Part shown: in pieces, positions 1 to 8,785 of the stretch
How positions within the stretch are numbered: position 1 is the stretch's first letter
How the letters are laid out: each line of letters starts with the position of its first letter
Origin: an uncultured Fodinibius sp.
GTDB lineage: Bacteria > Bacteroidota > Rhodothermia > Balneolales > Balneolaceae
NCBI GenBank assembly: GCA_913056455.1
Contig: CAJXMJ010000003.1
Span: 217,149-281,148 of the forward strand
Length of the DNA stretch: 64,000 nt
Direction: 5' to 3'
Notes under the pieces: generated by a model
Database searches by the model: none
What the model was told of the DNA's origin: nothing
Seen by the model: only the letters and a program-made list of their open reading frames with translations
Program-made: the position numbers and the translations under genes

Positions 1-135
1 CAAAAAATGTATACCATTGGTGTTAATGCTATAAAGCAGATGACCAAACTGATTGGTGCAGCTGACAGTCCCATTGTTCAAGAGGTTTCTGATCCGATTT
101 TGGTCAAGCGAGGATCGACGGAAAAACACGCCTAA
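1..135 (+). CDS. C-terminal fragment of a probable LacI-family transcriptional regulator (5' end outside window)
   Basis: Frame 1 is open from the first base to a TAA at 133-135 and encodes 44 residues not listed in the ORF track. The end reads SDPILVKRGST followed by a few residues. LacI/GalR-family regulators typically finish with a beta strand of the form P-x-L-(I/V)-x-R-x-S-T, preceded by an amphipathic helix like the AIKQMTKLIG seen here. The gene converges on polX, with only three bases between the two stop codons. Only the last strand and helix of the effector-binding domain are visible, so the family call rests on a short motif and the ligand cannot be guessed. Confidence 0.55.
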   Translation, partial: QKMYTIGVNAIKQMTKLIGAADSPIVQEVSDPILVKRGSTEKHA

Positions 136-138
136 TTG

Positions 139-1902
139 CTACCGGTGGTTTTGAAACCAATCGATAAGTTGCTCCGTAGTTTTGGTATTTAGAATACGCT
201 CCTTTTCGAACTTGCCTTTGCGGGCGATGCGCACCCCGTAGGAAATGTAATCAATGCCTTTTTTACGGTGTGCGTCTGGGTTAATAGAAGACATCAGGTC
301 TACTTCTTTGGCTTTGTTGCCATGACGCCAGTCCAAATCAAGTCGGCGGGGATTAGCATTGATTTCAATTGCCGTATTGTGTTCTGCGGCCAGCTCAATG
401 AGTTCGTTCATATCTAAATCACTGCCGTCGCGCTGGAGTAAAAGGCGCCCGGTAGGATGCCCGACGATATCTGTATATGGGTTTTTGATGGCATTGCGAA
501 AGCGTGTCATCATTTTATCGCGCGACATATCCAGTCCGTTATGTACGCTGGCGATAACAAAATCGAATCCTTCAAGAACCTCGTCTTCATAATCTAAGCT
601 TCCGTCGCTCAGAATATCTGATTCGATTCCCTTAAATATTTTGAAGTTAATGCCGTTATCATCGAACTCTTTATTAAGCTCATCAATCTCTTTCCACTGC
701 TGTTTGATTTCATCAATCGACAGCCCGCCGGCATACGCAGCGGTTTGAGAGTGATCACTCATTCCTAAATACTCATAGCCGCGATCGATACAGGCTTGGG
801 CCATCTCCCTTATAGAAAATTTACCATCGCTGTATGTGCTATGGGCATGAAGGACTCCTCGGATATCATCTTCAGTTACCAAATTCAGGGACTCATGGGA
901 TTCATAGAACTCGATCTCCCCGCGGTCTTCGCGCAGCTCCGGAGGTACAAAATGAAGGTCCAACTCTTCATAAATATCCGTTTCGGAATTGTAATCTATA
1001 GGCTGATCGAAATCGGTATCCCCATTGTCGTCAAGCTGGAATAGCCCGTATTCATTGAGTGAAAGTCCTCGTTCTCTTGCGCGTTGACGCAGTACCACGT
1101 TATGTTCTTTGCTGCCTGTGAAATACATGAGAGCGGCGGGAAACTGTTCGGGTTTTACGATACGAAGGTCGACCTGTCTCCCGTTCCCGGTTCGGATAGA
1201 GCTTTTTGTTTCTCCGCGACCCAGCACTTCGACAACCAATTCGTGATTCACAAAGGCATCGAAAAGATTTGAGATATGCTTTTCGTTGGCTCCAATGAGA
1301 ATGTCCACATCGCCAATGGTTTCCTTAGATCGACGGAGTGAGCCTGCAATTTCAATGTCCTCAACGCCTTTCTGATCTTTGAGAAAGTCGTACATGGGCT
1401 CTGCAATTTCGGTGGCTTCGTCAAGACGGCAGCGTTCGTCAAACTGTTCCATCCATTCAATAGATTTCAGAATTTTCTGCGCCGATTTTTCTCCCAGTCC
1501 GTCGAGAGAAGCTACCCGGCCATCTTTACAAGCTTCTTTTAGTTCTTCAAGTTCTGATATTCCCAGTTGGTCATGAATTTTTGCAATATTCTTAGGTCCT
1601 AAGCCCGAAATGTCTAACCATTTGATAATGCCCTCGGGAATACGTTCGCGCAGGCTGTCCAGCACTTCAATAGTCCCTGTTTGGGCGTATGATTTGATGT
1701 CTTCTGCAATTGAGTTGCCGATGCCTTTGATATCAGTCAGCGAATCATTCTCAATATAGTTGCTAATATCCTCATTTAACGATTCTATCGTTTGCGCGGC
1801 GCGGTCAAAAGCTATAGCACGAAATCTGTTTTCGCCGGCAAGTTGCATCAGTTGATAAATTTCACGCAGACGATCAGCAATTTCATCATTTGTTACAGAC
1901 AT
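139..1902 (-). CDS. polX: DNA polymerase/3'-5' exonuclease PolX
   Basis: This 587-residue protein has the bacterial PolX layout. A helix-hairpin-helix polymerase-beta-like N-terminal half spans roughly residues 1-320, with the nucleotidyltransferase metal site GDVDILIG near residue 197. A C-terminal PHP domain from about residue 345 opens with the metal-binding HAHSTYSDG. Family members fill short gaps in base excision repair, and the PHP domain gives 3'-5' exonuclease or AP-endonuclease activity. Length is normal for the family (about 570-590). The ATG at 1902 gives the expected N-terminus (EIADRLREIYQLMQLAGE). It converges on the regulator fragment upstream and appears monocistronic. Confidence 0.95.
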   Translation of the reverse strand: MSVTNDEIADRLREIYQLMQLAGENRFRAIAFDRAAQTIESLNEDISNYIENDSLTDIKGIGNSIAEDIKSYAQTGTIEVLDSLRERIPEGIIKWLDISGLGPKNIAKIHDQLGISELEELKEACKDGRVASLDGLGEKSAQKILKSIEWMEQFDERCRLDEATEIAEPMYDFLKDQKGVEDIEIAGSLRRSKETIGDVDILIGANEKHISNLFDAFVNHELVVEVLGRGETKSSIRTGNGRQVDLRIVKPEQFPAALMYFTGSKEHNVVLRQRARERGLSLNEYGLFQLDDNGDTDFDQPIDYNSETDIYEELDLHFVPPELREDRGEIEFYESHESLNLVTEDDIRGVLHAHSTYSDGKFSIREMAQACIDRGYEYLGMSDHSQTAAYAGGLSIDEIKQQWKEIDELNKEFDDNGINFKIFKGIESDILSDGSLDYEDEVLEGFDFVIASVHNGLDMSRDKMMTRFRNAIKNPYTDIVGHPTGRLLLQRDGSDLDMNELIELAAEHNTAIEINANPRRLDLDWRHGNKAKEVDLMSSINPDAHRKKGIDYISYGVRIARKGKFEKERILNTKTTEQLIDWFQNHR

Positions 1903-2047
1903 AAAAAGCGGGTAGTTTTGTTCTTAATTTTCTGATAGATAAAGGTAACAAATAGCACTCTTTTTTAGCAGCGCTATAATGGATTAATTACTTCCTTTTG
2001 GCTTTGAAATTTTTTATACATTCCACAAAACAAATTCACTCTTTATT

Positions 2048-2557
2048 ATGACGCAAAAAAGGATCACCTATATCGTAATCATTCCTCTTCTTGTTATGTT
2101 GATGACCGGTTGCTCGGCAGGGGATGACCAATCTCGGAAAGTGCAGAAAAAAGCAATTAACACCATTTTGGATGATTGGCACTTGGCCGCCTCGGAAGCT
2201 AATTTTGAGCGCTATTTTATGCATTTTGCAAGTGACAACTCCATTTTTATGGGCACAGATGCTACCGAACGATGGACCGTTGCTGAATTCAAACCTTGGG
2301 CTAAGCCTTATTTTGATGAAGGTAAGGCCTGGGATTTTACTCCCGTTGAACGACACGTTTATCTATCTGATAACGGACAAACGGCTTGGTTTGATGAGTC
2401 GCTGAACACGCCTAACTTGGGGCCGGCGCGTGGATCCGGGGTGCTCGTTAAAAAGGCAGAATCCTGGAAAATTGCTCATTATAACTTGTCGATTTCTATC
2501 CCCAATGCCATTGTAGATACCGTTGTAAAGCAGGTTGATGAGGCGTTAAGCGAATAA
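2048..2557 (+). CDS. SnoaL/NTF2-like lipoprotein
   Basis: The 169-residue product starts with a hydrophobic signal and the lipobox LMTGC, so it is probably a lipid-anchored envelope protein. The mature part has the cone-shaped NTF2/SnoaL pattern: a helix (ILDDWHLAASEANFERYF), a strand with FMGTDATERWTVAEFKPW, and a late strand SGVLVKKAESWKIAHYNLS. This is close to the SnoaL_3/DUF4440 group often found as secreted proteins of unknown substrate. No catalytic residues can be assigned. It lies 73 bases upstream of the M14 peptidase on the same strand, so the two may be co-transcribed. Confidence 0.75.
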   Translation: MTQKRITYIVIIPLLVMLMTGCSAGDDQSRKVQKKAINTILDDWHLAASEANFERYFMHFASDNSIFMGTDATERWTVAEFKPWAKPYFDEGKAWDFTPVERHVYLSDNGQTAWFDESLNTPNLGPARGSGVLVKKAESWKIAHYNLSISIPNAIVDTVVKQVDEALSE

Positions 2558-2630
2558 CAGAAGACGTTTTTAGAATCGATGAATACGCTCCATTCTATGC
2601 ATTGCTAACTATTGATCACCAACAAATATT

Positions 2631-5165
2631 ATGAAATTAATCTCTCGCACACTTTTATGTTTGTTATTTCTTATAACGCTTAGTACTTCGGTACAAGCGC
2701 AAAATGAGATCCAATCGCCATCCGAATTTTTAGGTTATGAGTTAGGTAGCCAGTGGACCCCCCATTATAAGGTAATGGATTACTTTTGGTATGTCGCTGA
2801 AACATCAAATATGGTAAAAGCCAAGGAATATGGAGAATCCTATGAAGGACGGGAGTTAATGCTGGCATATGTATCAGATGAAGAAAATATTGCTCGTCTG
2901 AAAGAGATAAGAACTAATAATTTAAAGCGGACGGGACTAATAGAGGGTGACCCTTCCACAGACTCTACAGCAATCGTTTGGCTCAGCTATAATGTGCATG
3001 GTAATGAAACATCCAGTAGTGAGGCGGCCATGAAAACAATTTATGAGCTAACACGTCTCGATAACCAGAAGACCAAATCGTGGTTGCGAAATACCGTTGT
3101 GATTATGGATCCGATGTTGAATCCGGACGGGAGGCAACGATATGTGAGTTGGTTCAGGCAGATGGTAGGTGAAGATTTTAATGCCCACGTGGAAGCTCGC
3201 GAGCATCACGAGCCGTGGCCGGGCGGACGTACTAATCATTATTATTTTGATCTGAATCGTGACTGGGCTTGGCTCACGCAGAAGGAGAGTCGTCAGCGTG
3301 TGGACGAATATCAAAAGTGGATGCCGCATATTCACGTTGATTTCCACGAACAGGATTATAATTCGCCCTATTACTTTGCCCCTGCTGCTAAGCCCTTTCA
3401 TAAGGCCATTACGGACTGGCAGACTGAGTTTCAGTACACGATCGGCGAAAATAATGCCAAGTATTTTGATAAAAATAACTGGCTCTATTTTACCCGCGAA
3501 GTATTTGATCTTTTCTATCCCAGTTATGGAGATACTTATCCAACTTTTAACGGGGCCATTGGCATGACCTACGAGCAGGCCGGCCACAGTATGGCGGGGC
3601 TGGGCATTGTCCAGGCTGAAGGGGATACACTAACCCTTGACGATCGATTGACTCACCATTTTACAACCGGACTTTCGACCATAGAGGTTAGCTCAAAAAA
3701 TGCAGAGAAACTGGTAAGAGAGTTTTCGGATTACTATCAGACAGCCCGGAATAATCCCCGTGGAGAGTACAAGACATTTGTAGTTAAAGGTGATAATAAT
3801 CCCGATAAATTGGAGGCCCTCTTTGGCTTGTTAGACAAGCACCGGATTGATTACGGGAAAGCGACCCGTGAGCAAACGTTGGGCGGGTATAACTACCAAA
3901 CCGGCGAAACAGAACGTATCCGGGTCACTGAAGACGATTATTTGGTGAGTGTTCATCAACCAAAGGGGGTAATGGCTCGTATATTGTTTGAACCTCGTCC
4001 CGATCTGGCTGATTCAGTGACCTATGATATTACGGCATGGGAGCAGCATTATGCTTATGGAATTGAAGGATATGCCCTGAAGAAACAACTGGAGGTAGAA
4101 AAGGTTGATTACTCAAAAGAAGAAATGGAAAGCAGTTTTGGGGAATCCCCTTATGCATATTTAGCTCGCTGGCAGGATTTAACGGATGTTCGAATGTTGT
4201 CTGATTTATTGAATAACAATATAAAAGTGCGTTATGCCAGCGAAGAATTTAAAATTGATGATCGCATGTATGATCGGGGAACGTTGATCATTGCACGAGC
4301 TGATAATAAAAGTATGGGCGAACGGTTTGACCAAGTAGTACAACGGCTTGCTGCCAAGCATAGTCAACAAATTCAGACCGCTGAAACCGGATTTGTACAG
4401 TCGGGACCTGATTTTGGATCATCTTCGGTCCTCTACCTCAAAAAGCCACGAGTAGCTTTACTGGCCGGTGAGGGGACAAGCTCAAACAGGGTGGGAGAAG
4501 TCTGGCACTATTTTGACCGGCAAATTACTTATCCCATCACGCTGCTTGATACCAGCTATTTTGATGATGTTAATCTCAATAATTATGATGTGCTGATTTT
4601 GCCATCTGCAATTGATGATGATAAGTTGAGCGACGAGCGATTTCAGGAAGTTCGAAAATGGGTAGAAGCGGGCGGTAAGCTCATTGCGTTAAAAGAGGCT
4701 AACAATATGCTGGTCGGCAAGGATGGGTTTGATCTTCAGTGGAAGGAGAATAACGAGGATTCTACTGCTGAAACATCCTCGAATGCTAAATTAGATCGTT
4801 ATGGAGAACAGCAGCGCGAATATATCACCGGCAGTAATACCGGATCTGTTTTTGAGATATCGATGGATACGAGCCACCCCCTTGCTTTTGGGTATGAAGA
4901 TAGCTACTTCTCCCTAAAACTTGACGCTGATGCCTACGGCTATCTGGATGACGGATGGAATGTAGGGGTTGCCAAAGAAGATGCTCATATGAGTGGGTTT
5001 GTAGGATATAAGGCAGAAGAAGAGCTCGAAAACACCCTAACATTTGGAGTGCAGAATATGGGGCAGGGTTCGGTGGTTTATATGGTTGATAATCCGCTGT
5101 TTCGTGCTTTTTGGTACAACGGGAAACTGTTGTTTGGCAATGCTGTATTTATGGTAGGGCAATAG
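2631..5165 (+). CDS. Secreted M14-family zinc carboxypeptidase with C-terminal GATase-like domain
   Basis: The 844-residue protein has a signal peptide (cleavage near VQAQ, residue 23) and an M14 catalytic domain at about residues 35-360. The zinc ligands are visible as H123-x-x-E126 in VHGNE and H239 in VDFHEQ. The substrate-binding DLNRDW motif lies between them, and the probable general-base glutamate is E315 in MTYEQAGH. Beyond the peptidase, about residues 605-700 resemble a class I glutamine-amidotransferase-like fold (RVALLAGEG, DVLILPSA, WVEAGGKLIAL). This is an accessory domain seen in large secreted Bacteroidota M14 proteins and is probably not an active amidotransferase. It should trim peptides in the periplasm or outside the cell. 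Confidence 0.88.
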   Translation: MKLISRTLLCLLFLITLSTSVQAQNEIQSPSEFLGYELGSQWTPHYKVMDYFWYVAETSNMVKAKEYGESYEGRELMLAYVSDEENIARLKEIRTNNLKRTGLIEGDPSTDSTAIVWLSYNVHGNETSSSEAAMKTIYELTRLDNQKTKSWLRNTVVIMDPMLNPDGRQRYVSWFRQMVGEDFNAHVEAREHHEPWPGGRTNHYYFDLNRDWAWLTQKESRQRVDEYQKWMPHIHVDFHEQDYNSPYYFAPAAKPFHKAITDWQTEFQYTIGENNAKYFDKNNWLYFTREVFDLFYPSYGDTYPTFNGAIGMTYEQAGHSMAGLGIVQAEGDTLTLDDRLTHHFTTGLSTIEVSSKNAEKLVREFSDYYQTARNNPRGEYKTFVVKGDNNPDKLEALFGLLDKHRIDYGKATREQTLGGYNYQTGETERIRVTEDDYLVSVHQPKGVMARILFEPRPDLADSVTYDITAWEQHYAYGIEGYALKKQLEVEKVDYSKEEMESSFGESPYAYLARWQDLTDVRMLSDLLNNNIKVRYASEEFKIDDRMYDRGTLIIARADNKSMGERFDQVVQRLAAKHSQQIQTAETGFVQSGPDFGSSSVLYLKKPRVALLAGEGTSSNRVGEVWHYFDRQITYPITLLDTSYFDDVNLNNYDVLILPSAIDDDKLSDERFQEVRKWVEAGGKLIALKEANNMLVGKDGFDLQWKENNEDSTAETSSNAKLDRYGEQQREYITGSNTGSVFEISMDTSHPLAFGYEDSYFSLKLDADAYGYLDDGWNVGVAKEDAHMSGFVGYKAEEELENTLTFGVQNMGQGSVVYMVDNPLFRAFWYNGKLLFGNAVFMVGQ

Positions 5166-5333
5166 ATAGTGAGGCTATCCAATGGCTTGTAAAGAAATAT
5201 TTTCGTGAAATCTGATGGATTTTGCTCAGGTTGATCAGAGGATGTTGGGTAGCCCCAATCTTATTTGGAAAACTCAGTTAGTGTGAGTCAAAATATTCAA
5301 GGTTCTGATTTAAAGAGGGATCGCTATCATTTT

Positions 5334-5870
5334 CTATTTATTCCATCCCTGTACACCTTCCAGAAGTGCATCGTCTAAATCATGGTTAGGATCGTCATGA
5401 TGAAGTACTGCTATGTCACCGGTTGACTCCATTACTACGGCCTGTACCTGGGTCATCTTTGTTACATTTGCTTCCCGAAGCTTAGCTCGTAAATCGGAGT
5501 GTGTTACTTTCGCTCTTTTTAAGTTCTCTTCAATAATTTCCGTGTTTTTCATTAGTAGCAATGGTTCATTATCAACCAATTTGCGCATTATTGCAGAATT
5601 GCCTCGGAAATAAGCTACAAGCATCTGGATTCCGAAAAGTGATCCCATCGCAACCGCGGCATGTACTAAAGATGGAGGCCTGAATAAAATAGTACTGGCC
5701 AGGACAGAACCAATAGCGACCGTGATAGCAAAGTCAAAACTCGACATTTTGGAAAAAGAACGAAGGCCGGATATGCGGGTGAATACAATTAAAACAATAT
5801 AAATACCAATTGTTGATATAAGCGCCATAAAAACGGTCTGCCAAGAGGTAAAAATCCAAGAACTATCCAT
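5334..5870 (-). CDS. DUF421 (YetF-like) membrane protein
   Basis: The 178-residue protein has three N-terminal membrane helices (residues about 12-30, 45-65 and 70-88) around the family signature TRISGLRSFSKMSSFDFAITVAIGS. A cytosolic YetF-type domain follows (NEPLLLMKNTEIIEENLKRA, then RAKLREANVTKMTQVQAVVMES). DUF421 proteins are inner-membrane proteins of uncertain function, some linked to spore or envelope physiology in Bacillus. This copy is short but has both halves. It converges on the M14 gene with a 168-base gap in which I see no gene or clear terminator. Confidence 0.88.
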   Translation of the reverse strand: MDSSWIFTSWQTVFMALISTIGIYIVLIVFTRISGLRSFSKMSSFDFAITVAIGSVLASTILFRPPSLVHAAVAMGSLFGIQMLVAYFRGNSAIMRKLVDNEPLLLMKNTEIIEENLKRAKVTHSDLRAKLREANVTKMTQVQAVVMESTGDIAVLHHDDPNHDLDDALLEGVQGWNK

Positions 5871-6162
5871 AATAAACTCTATTTGTATTTTTAAACAAGT
5901 CTGATGAAGGTTGTGAAGAGAAAGAAACTAATTCTGAACTTATATCATAGTATCAGTACATATTCGATTAATCTAAAATTATCCACGCAACCCTGTATTT
6001 ACTCATAAATAGCATGCTCCTGAGATAGAATAAATATTTCTGATAAGGTTGTAGGATCTTTGATGTGATTTCTATACAAGAATCCTGTTCAACGTGATTG
6101 TTTTATGTTAAGAGTGGTGTTCGAGGATACGCACCTGAGCCTATTAATTTTTCAAACTTATT
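5871..6162. other. Intergenic stretch without a recognisable gene
   Basis: This AT-rich divergent spacer lies between the DUF421 gene and the TPP-regulated receptor. I find no open frame with a plausible ribosome site, no tRNA and no repeat. The right end runs into the receptor promoter described next. Confidence 0.6.
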
Positions 6163-6193
6163 TTGAAGATACGAGCTAGGGCTCTTATCTTTG
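6161..6193 (+). promoter_or_regulatory. Bacteroidota-type promoter upstream of the TPP riboswitch
   Basis: TTTTG at 6161-6165 is followed, exactly 20 bases after the TTG, by TATCTTTG at 6186-6193. This matches the TTG-N19..21-TAnnTTTG promoter known for the Bacteroidota primary sigma factor. Transcription would begin near 6200, about ten bases before the riboswitch, which is the expected position. Confidence 0.75.
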
Positions 6194-6214
6194 GACTGAA
6201 TAAAAATCACCCAA

Positions 6215-6295
6215 GGTTGGGGGTGCTTGCAACAGCAGGCTGAGATCATACCCTGAGAACCTGAACCGGATAACACTGGCGTAGGGAAACCAAGG
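6215..6295 (+). promoter_or_regulatory. TPP (THI-box) riboswitch
   Basis: The conserved core is complete: GGGGTGC near the 5' end, CTGAGAT followed by ACCCTGAGAACCTGAACC, then GGATAACACTGGCGTAGGGAA. The closing stem P1 can form from TTGG (6217-6220) and CCAA (6290-6293). Immediately downstream GCAGCG (6295-6300) can pair with CGCTGC (6314-6319). This short hairpin lacks a U-run, so control is more likely of translation than by a classical terminator. In this class thiamine pyrophosphate binding represses the downstream gene, here a TonB-dependent receptor. Confidence 0.96.
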
Positions 6296-6386
6296 CAGCG
6301 TAAATAATCATTCCGCTGCTGGATTGATCAGCATTTCTTGCAAGTTCATCTCCCGCTCTTATGAACCTAATAAGACGGAGGAACTT

Positions 6387-8672
6387 ATGTTTTCCAAACT
6401 ACTTAAAAGCACAATATTCCTGTGCTTAATATTTATTAGCAGCACATCTCTTTTTGCCCAAACAATAACGGGTAAGGTACTCAACGAGGAAACGGAACAA
6501 CCCATTGTTGGGGCAAATGTTTACGTGGTAGACTCTAATGATGGAGCAGTAACGAACGAAAGTGGAACGTTTAGGATCGATATTCCCGAGGATGCCGAGA
6601 CATTGAGAGTCAGTTATGTAGGCTACAAAACGAGGGAGGTCTCGGTAAAAGATAATCTTACGATTTACCTAAGTCCGTCGCTAAGTCTGGAAGAGATTAT
6701 TATACAGGGCGTACGGGCTGAATCGGATGACCCTGTGGCCCAAAGTATTGTTGAAAAGGAAGAGCTCGAGGAGGTATATAATGGAGAGCAGCCCACATAT
6801 TACCTGGAGGATTTGACACCGGCTATATTTTCATACTCGGAGTCTGGTACTAAGTTGGCCAATTACGGTAGTATGCGTTTGCGGGGCATCAGCCAGGAAC
6901 GCATTAATATTACCTTAAATGGTGTTCCGCTCAACGACATGATCGATCACGGGGTATTCTTTTCTAATTTTACCGACATCAGCAATAGTTTTGAGTCGGT
7001 GCAGGTACAGCGCGGCGTTGGCACCAGTAGCAATGGCGTTGCCTCCTATGCCGGATCTATCAATTTTGAGTCGATTAATATCGAGGGACGCGAGCAGGGT
7101 GGACAGTTGGAAGTTGGGCTGGGATCCTACGATAGTTACCGCGTAAATACCAGCATGTCTTCTGGCATGATTGACGATAAATGGTCGTTATATGGCAGCT
7201 TTAGCAAAATTATGTCAGACGGCTACCGGTATAACACTGAAACGAATTCACACTCATTTTTCTTTTCCGGTGGCTATTTTGGTGAAAATGATATGATCAA
7301 GATCAATGCGTTTGATGCGGGATCCAAAAATGGGCTGGGCTATATGGCCGTGGCTGAGAGTGATCTGGAAGAGGATCCCCGAACGAATTATTTGAACGAA
7401 AACGACGACGATGATTTTGGGCAGCGGTTGGTACAGCTGCAGCATACTCATATTTTTAGTGATAAATTTTCGACAACGGCGTCACTGTACTACGGCGGAT
7501 CGGGAGGCGACTATTTTTATACCTATTCTGATACGGACTCTACGCTGGAGCAAATTAACTATCCCCTTTACAATGATCGTTACGGATTAATGATCAACGG
7601 GTTTTGGGATTCTGGGAACTGGGAGGTTAGCTCCGGTATTCACGGCTACCTTTTTTATCGGATAAATGAAGAGTCATTTGCCCCTGATTTTGATAATCCT
7701 TACTACTTCGAGAAATCAGACAAGAACGAGTTCAGCTGGTTTGCGAATGTAGAATGGTCGAAGAGCGACTGGAAGGTATTCGCCGATCTGCAAATCCGAA
7801 CTCAGCAGCTATCAATTAATCCGGATTACAGTTTTATCGGTATTTCACCGGAGGGGCCAATTGAGAAGAGTTGGACGTTTATCAATCCCAAGATAGGATT
7901 CAGTTATTCAGTTACCGAAAATACCACTGCCTATGCCTCTGCCGGAAGGATGGGCAGAGAACCTACTCGTATTGATATTCTTGGCGGATTCCGGTTGGGA
8001 CCCCCAAATTACAGTCAGGCCCGTGCCGATAATTTTGACCCGGAACATGTGGATGATTACGAGGCAGGACTCAAACTGAATTATCAGGATCTGGCCTTTA
8101 AGGCGAACTATTTTTATATGGATTTCCAGGATGAAATTGCGCCCATCGGTGAAGTGATTGCTTTTGGAGTACAGAAGCGTCGGAATATCCCCGATAGTTA
8201 CCGTACAGGATTAGAGTTGCAATGGAATTATCTGCCCGTAGACTTTTTGACGTTTAAAGGTAACATGACATATATGCAAAGTAAGATAGATTCATTTACT
8301 ACGGGAGCGGGAAATACGTTTACAGATAAAACACCGATTTTGAGTCCGGAATGGATCGTTAATGGAAAGCTAAAGGTTTTTCCGATCGATCACTTGACTA
8401 TTGGTCTGTCTGGTAAATTTGTTAGCGAATCATTTTTAGAACTTACCAATAATCCTGAAATGACCTTGCCCTCTTATACGGTTTTTAATGCCTCTCTGGG
8501 CTATGAGTTAAATAAACTCTCATTCCATTTAGAGGTTAAAAATCTGGAAGATGAAATTTATTACACGAGTGGAGCGCCCGTTGATACCAACTTTGATGGT
8601 GTCCCTGACGAGCCAGGGTATTTTGTCAATGCGGATCGTCACTTTTTCTTTTCGGTGAAATACGAATTATAA
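6387..8672 (+). CDS. TonB-dependent receptor, probably for thiamine
   Basis: I start the gene at the ATG at 6387, not 6324, because a strong GGAGGA sits just upstream and the next residues form a signal peptide ending at LFAQ. The 761-residue product has a carboxypeptidase-regulatory-like domain (about residues 26-105, TITGKVLNEETEQPIVGANV), a plug domain (SMRLRGISQERINITLNGVPLN) and a long barrel ending in the aromatic strand FFFSVKYEL. TPP-riboswitch-controlled outer-membrane receptors are known in Bacteroidota as thiamine transporters. The substrate assignment here therefore comes from the riboswitch, not from the protein. No inner-membrane thiamine permease or thi gene is adjacent. Confidence 0.9.
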   Translation: MFSKLLKSTIFLCLIFISSTSLFAQTITGKVLNEETEQPIVGANVYVVDSNDGAVTNESGTFRIDIPEDAETLRVSYVGYKTREVSVKDNLTIYLSPSLSLEEIIIQGVRAESDDPVAQSIVEKEELEEVYNGEQPTYYLEDLTPAIFSYSESGTKLANYGSMRLRGISQERINITLNGVPLNDMIDHGVFFSNFTDISNSFESVQVQRGVGTSSNGVASYAGSINFESINIEGREQGGQLEVGLGSYDSYRVNTSMSSGMIDDKWSLYGSFSKIMSDGYRYNTETNSHSFFFSGGYFGENDMIKINAFDAGSKNGLGYMAVAESDLEEDPRTNYLNENDDDDFGQRLVQLQHTHIFSDKFSTTASLYYGGSGGDYFYTYSDTDSTLEQINYPLYNDRYGLMINGFWDSGNWEVSSGIHGYLFYRINEESFAPDFDNPYYFEKSDKNEFSWFANVEWSKSDWKVFADLQIRTQQLSINPDYSFIGISPEGPIEKSWTFINPKIGFSYSVTENTTAYASAGRMGREPTRIDILGGFRLGPPNYSQARADNFDPEHVDDYEAGLKLNYQDLAFKANYFYMDFQDEIAPIGEVIAFGVQKRRNIPDSYRTGLELQWNYLPVDFLTFKGNMTYMQSKIDSFTTGAGNTFTDKTPILSPEWIVNGKLKVFPIDHLTIGLSGKFVSESFLELTNNPEMTLPSYTVFNASLGYELNKLSFHLEVKNLEDEIYYTSGAPVDTNFDGVPDEPGYFVNADRHFFFSVKYEL

Positions 8673-8741
8673 AAGAGGCGCAATATCATGCTGCAGCTTT
8701 CGTTTAATTTCTAGATAGTTATGTTTAGATGATTAGTTTGG

Positions 8742-8771
8742 AAAGGCGGGTCGGCAGGCCCGCCTTTTTAT
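8742..8771 (+). terminator. Rho-independent terminator of the TonB receptor
   Basis: AAAGGCGGG at 8742-8750 pairs with CCCGCCTTT at 8759-8767, followed by further T residues. The hairpin lies between two converging genes and, with its A-rich left arm, could also serve the EamA gene on the other strand. Confidence 0.85.
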
Positions 8772-8785
8772 TTTGCGTTATTAGG

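Noticed and set aside
3048-3587. 179-residue minus-strand ORF inside the M14 peptidase
   Set aside because: It is antisense to a well-supported catalytic domain, has no recognisable motif and low-complexity composition typical of a shadow frame.
6324-6386. Upstream ATG start for the TonB receptor given in the ORF track
   Set aside because: It would place 21 polar residues in front of the signal peptide and lies inside the riboswitch expression region, whereas the ATG at 6387 has a strong GGAGGA.
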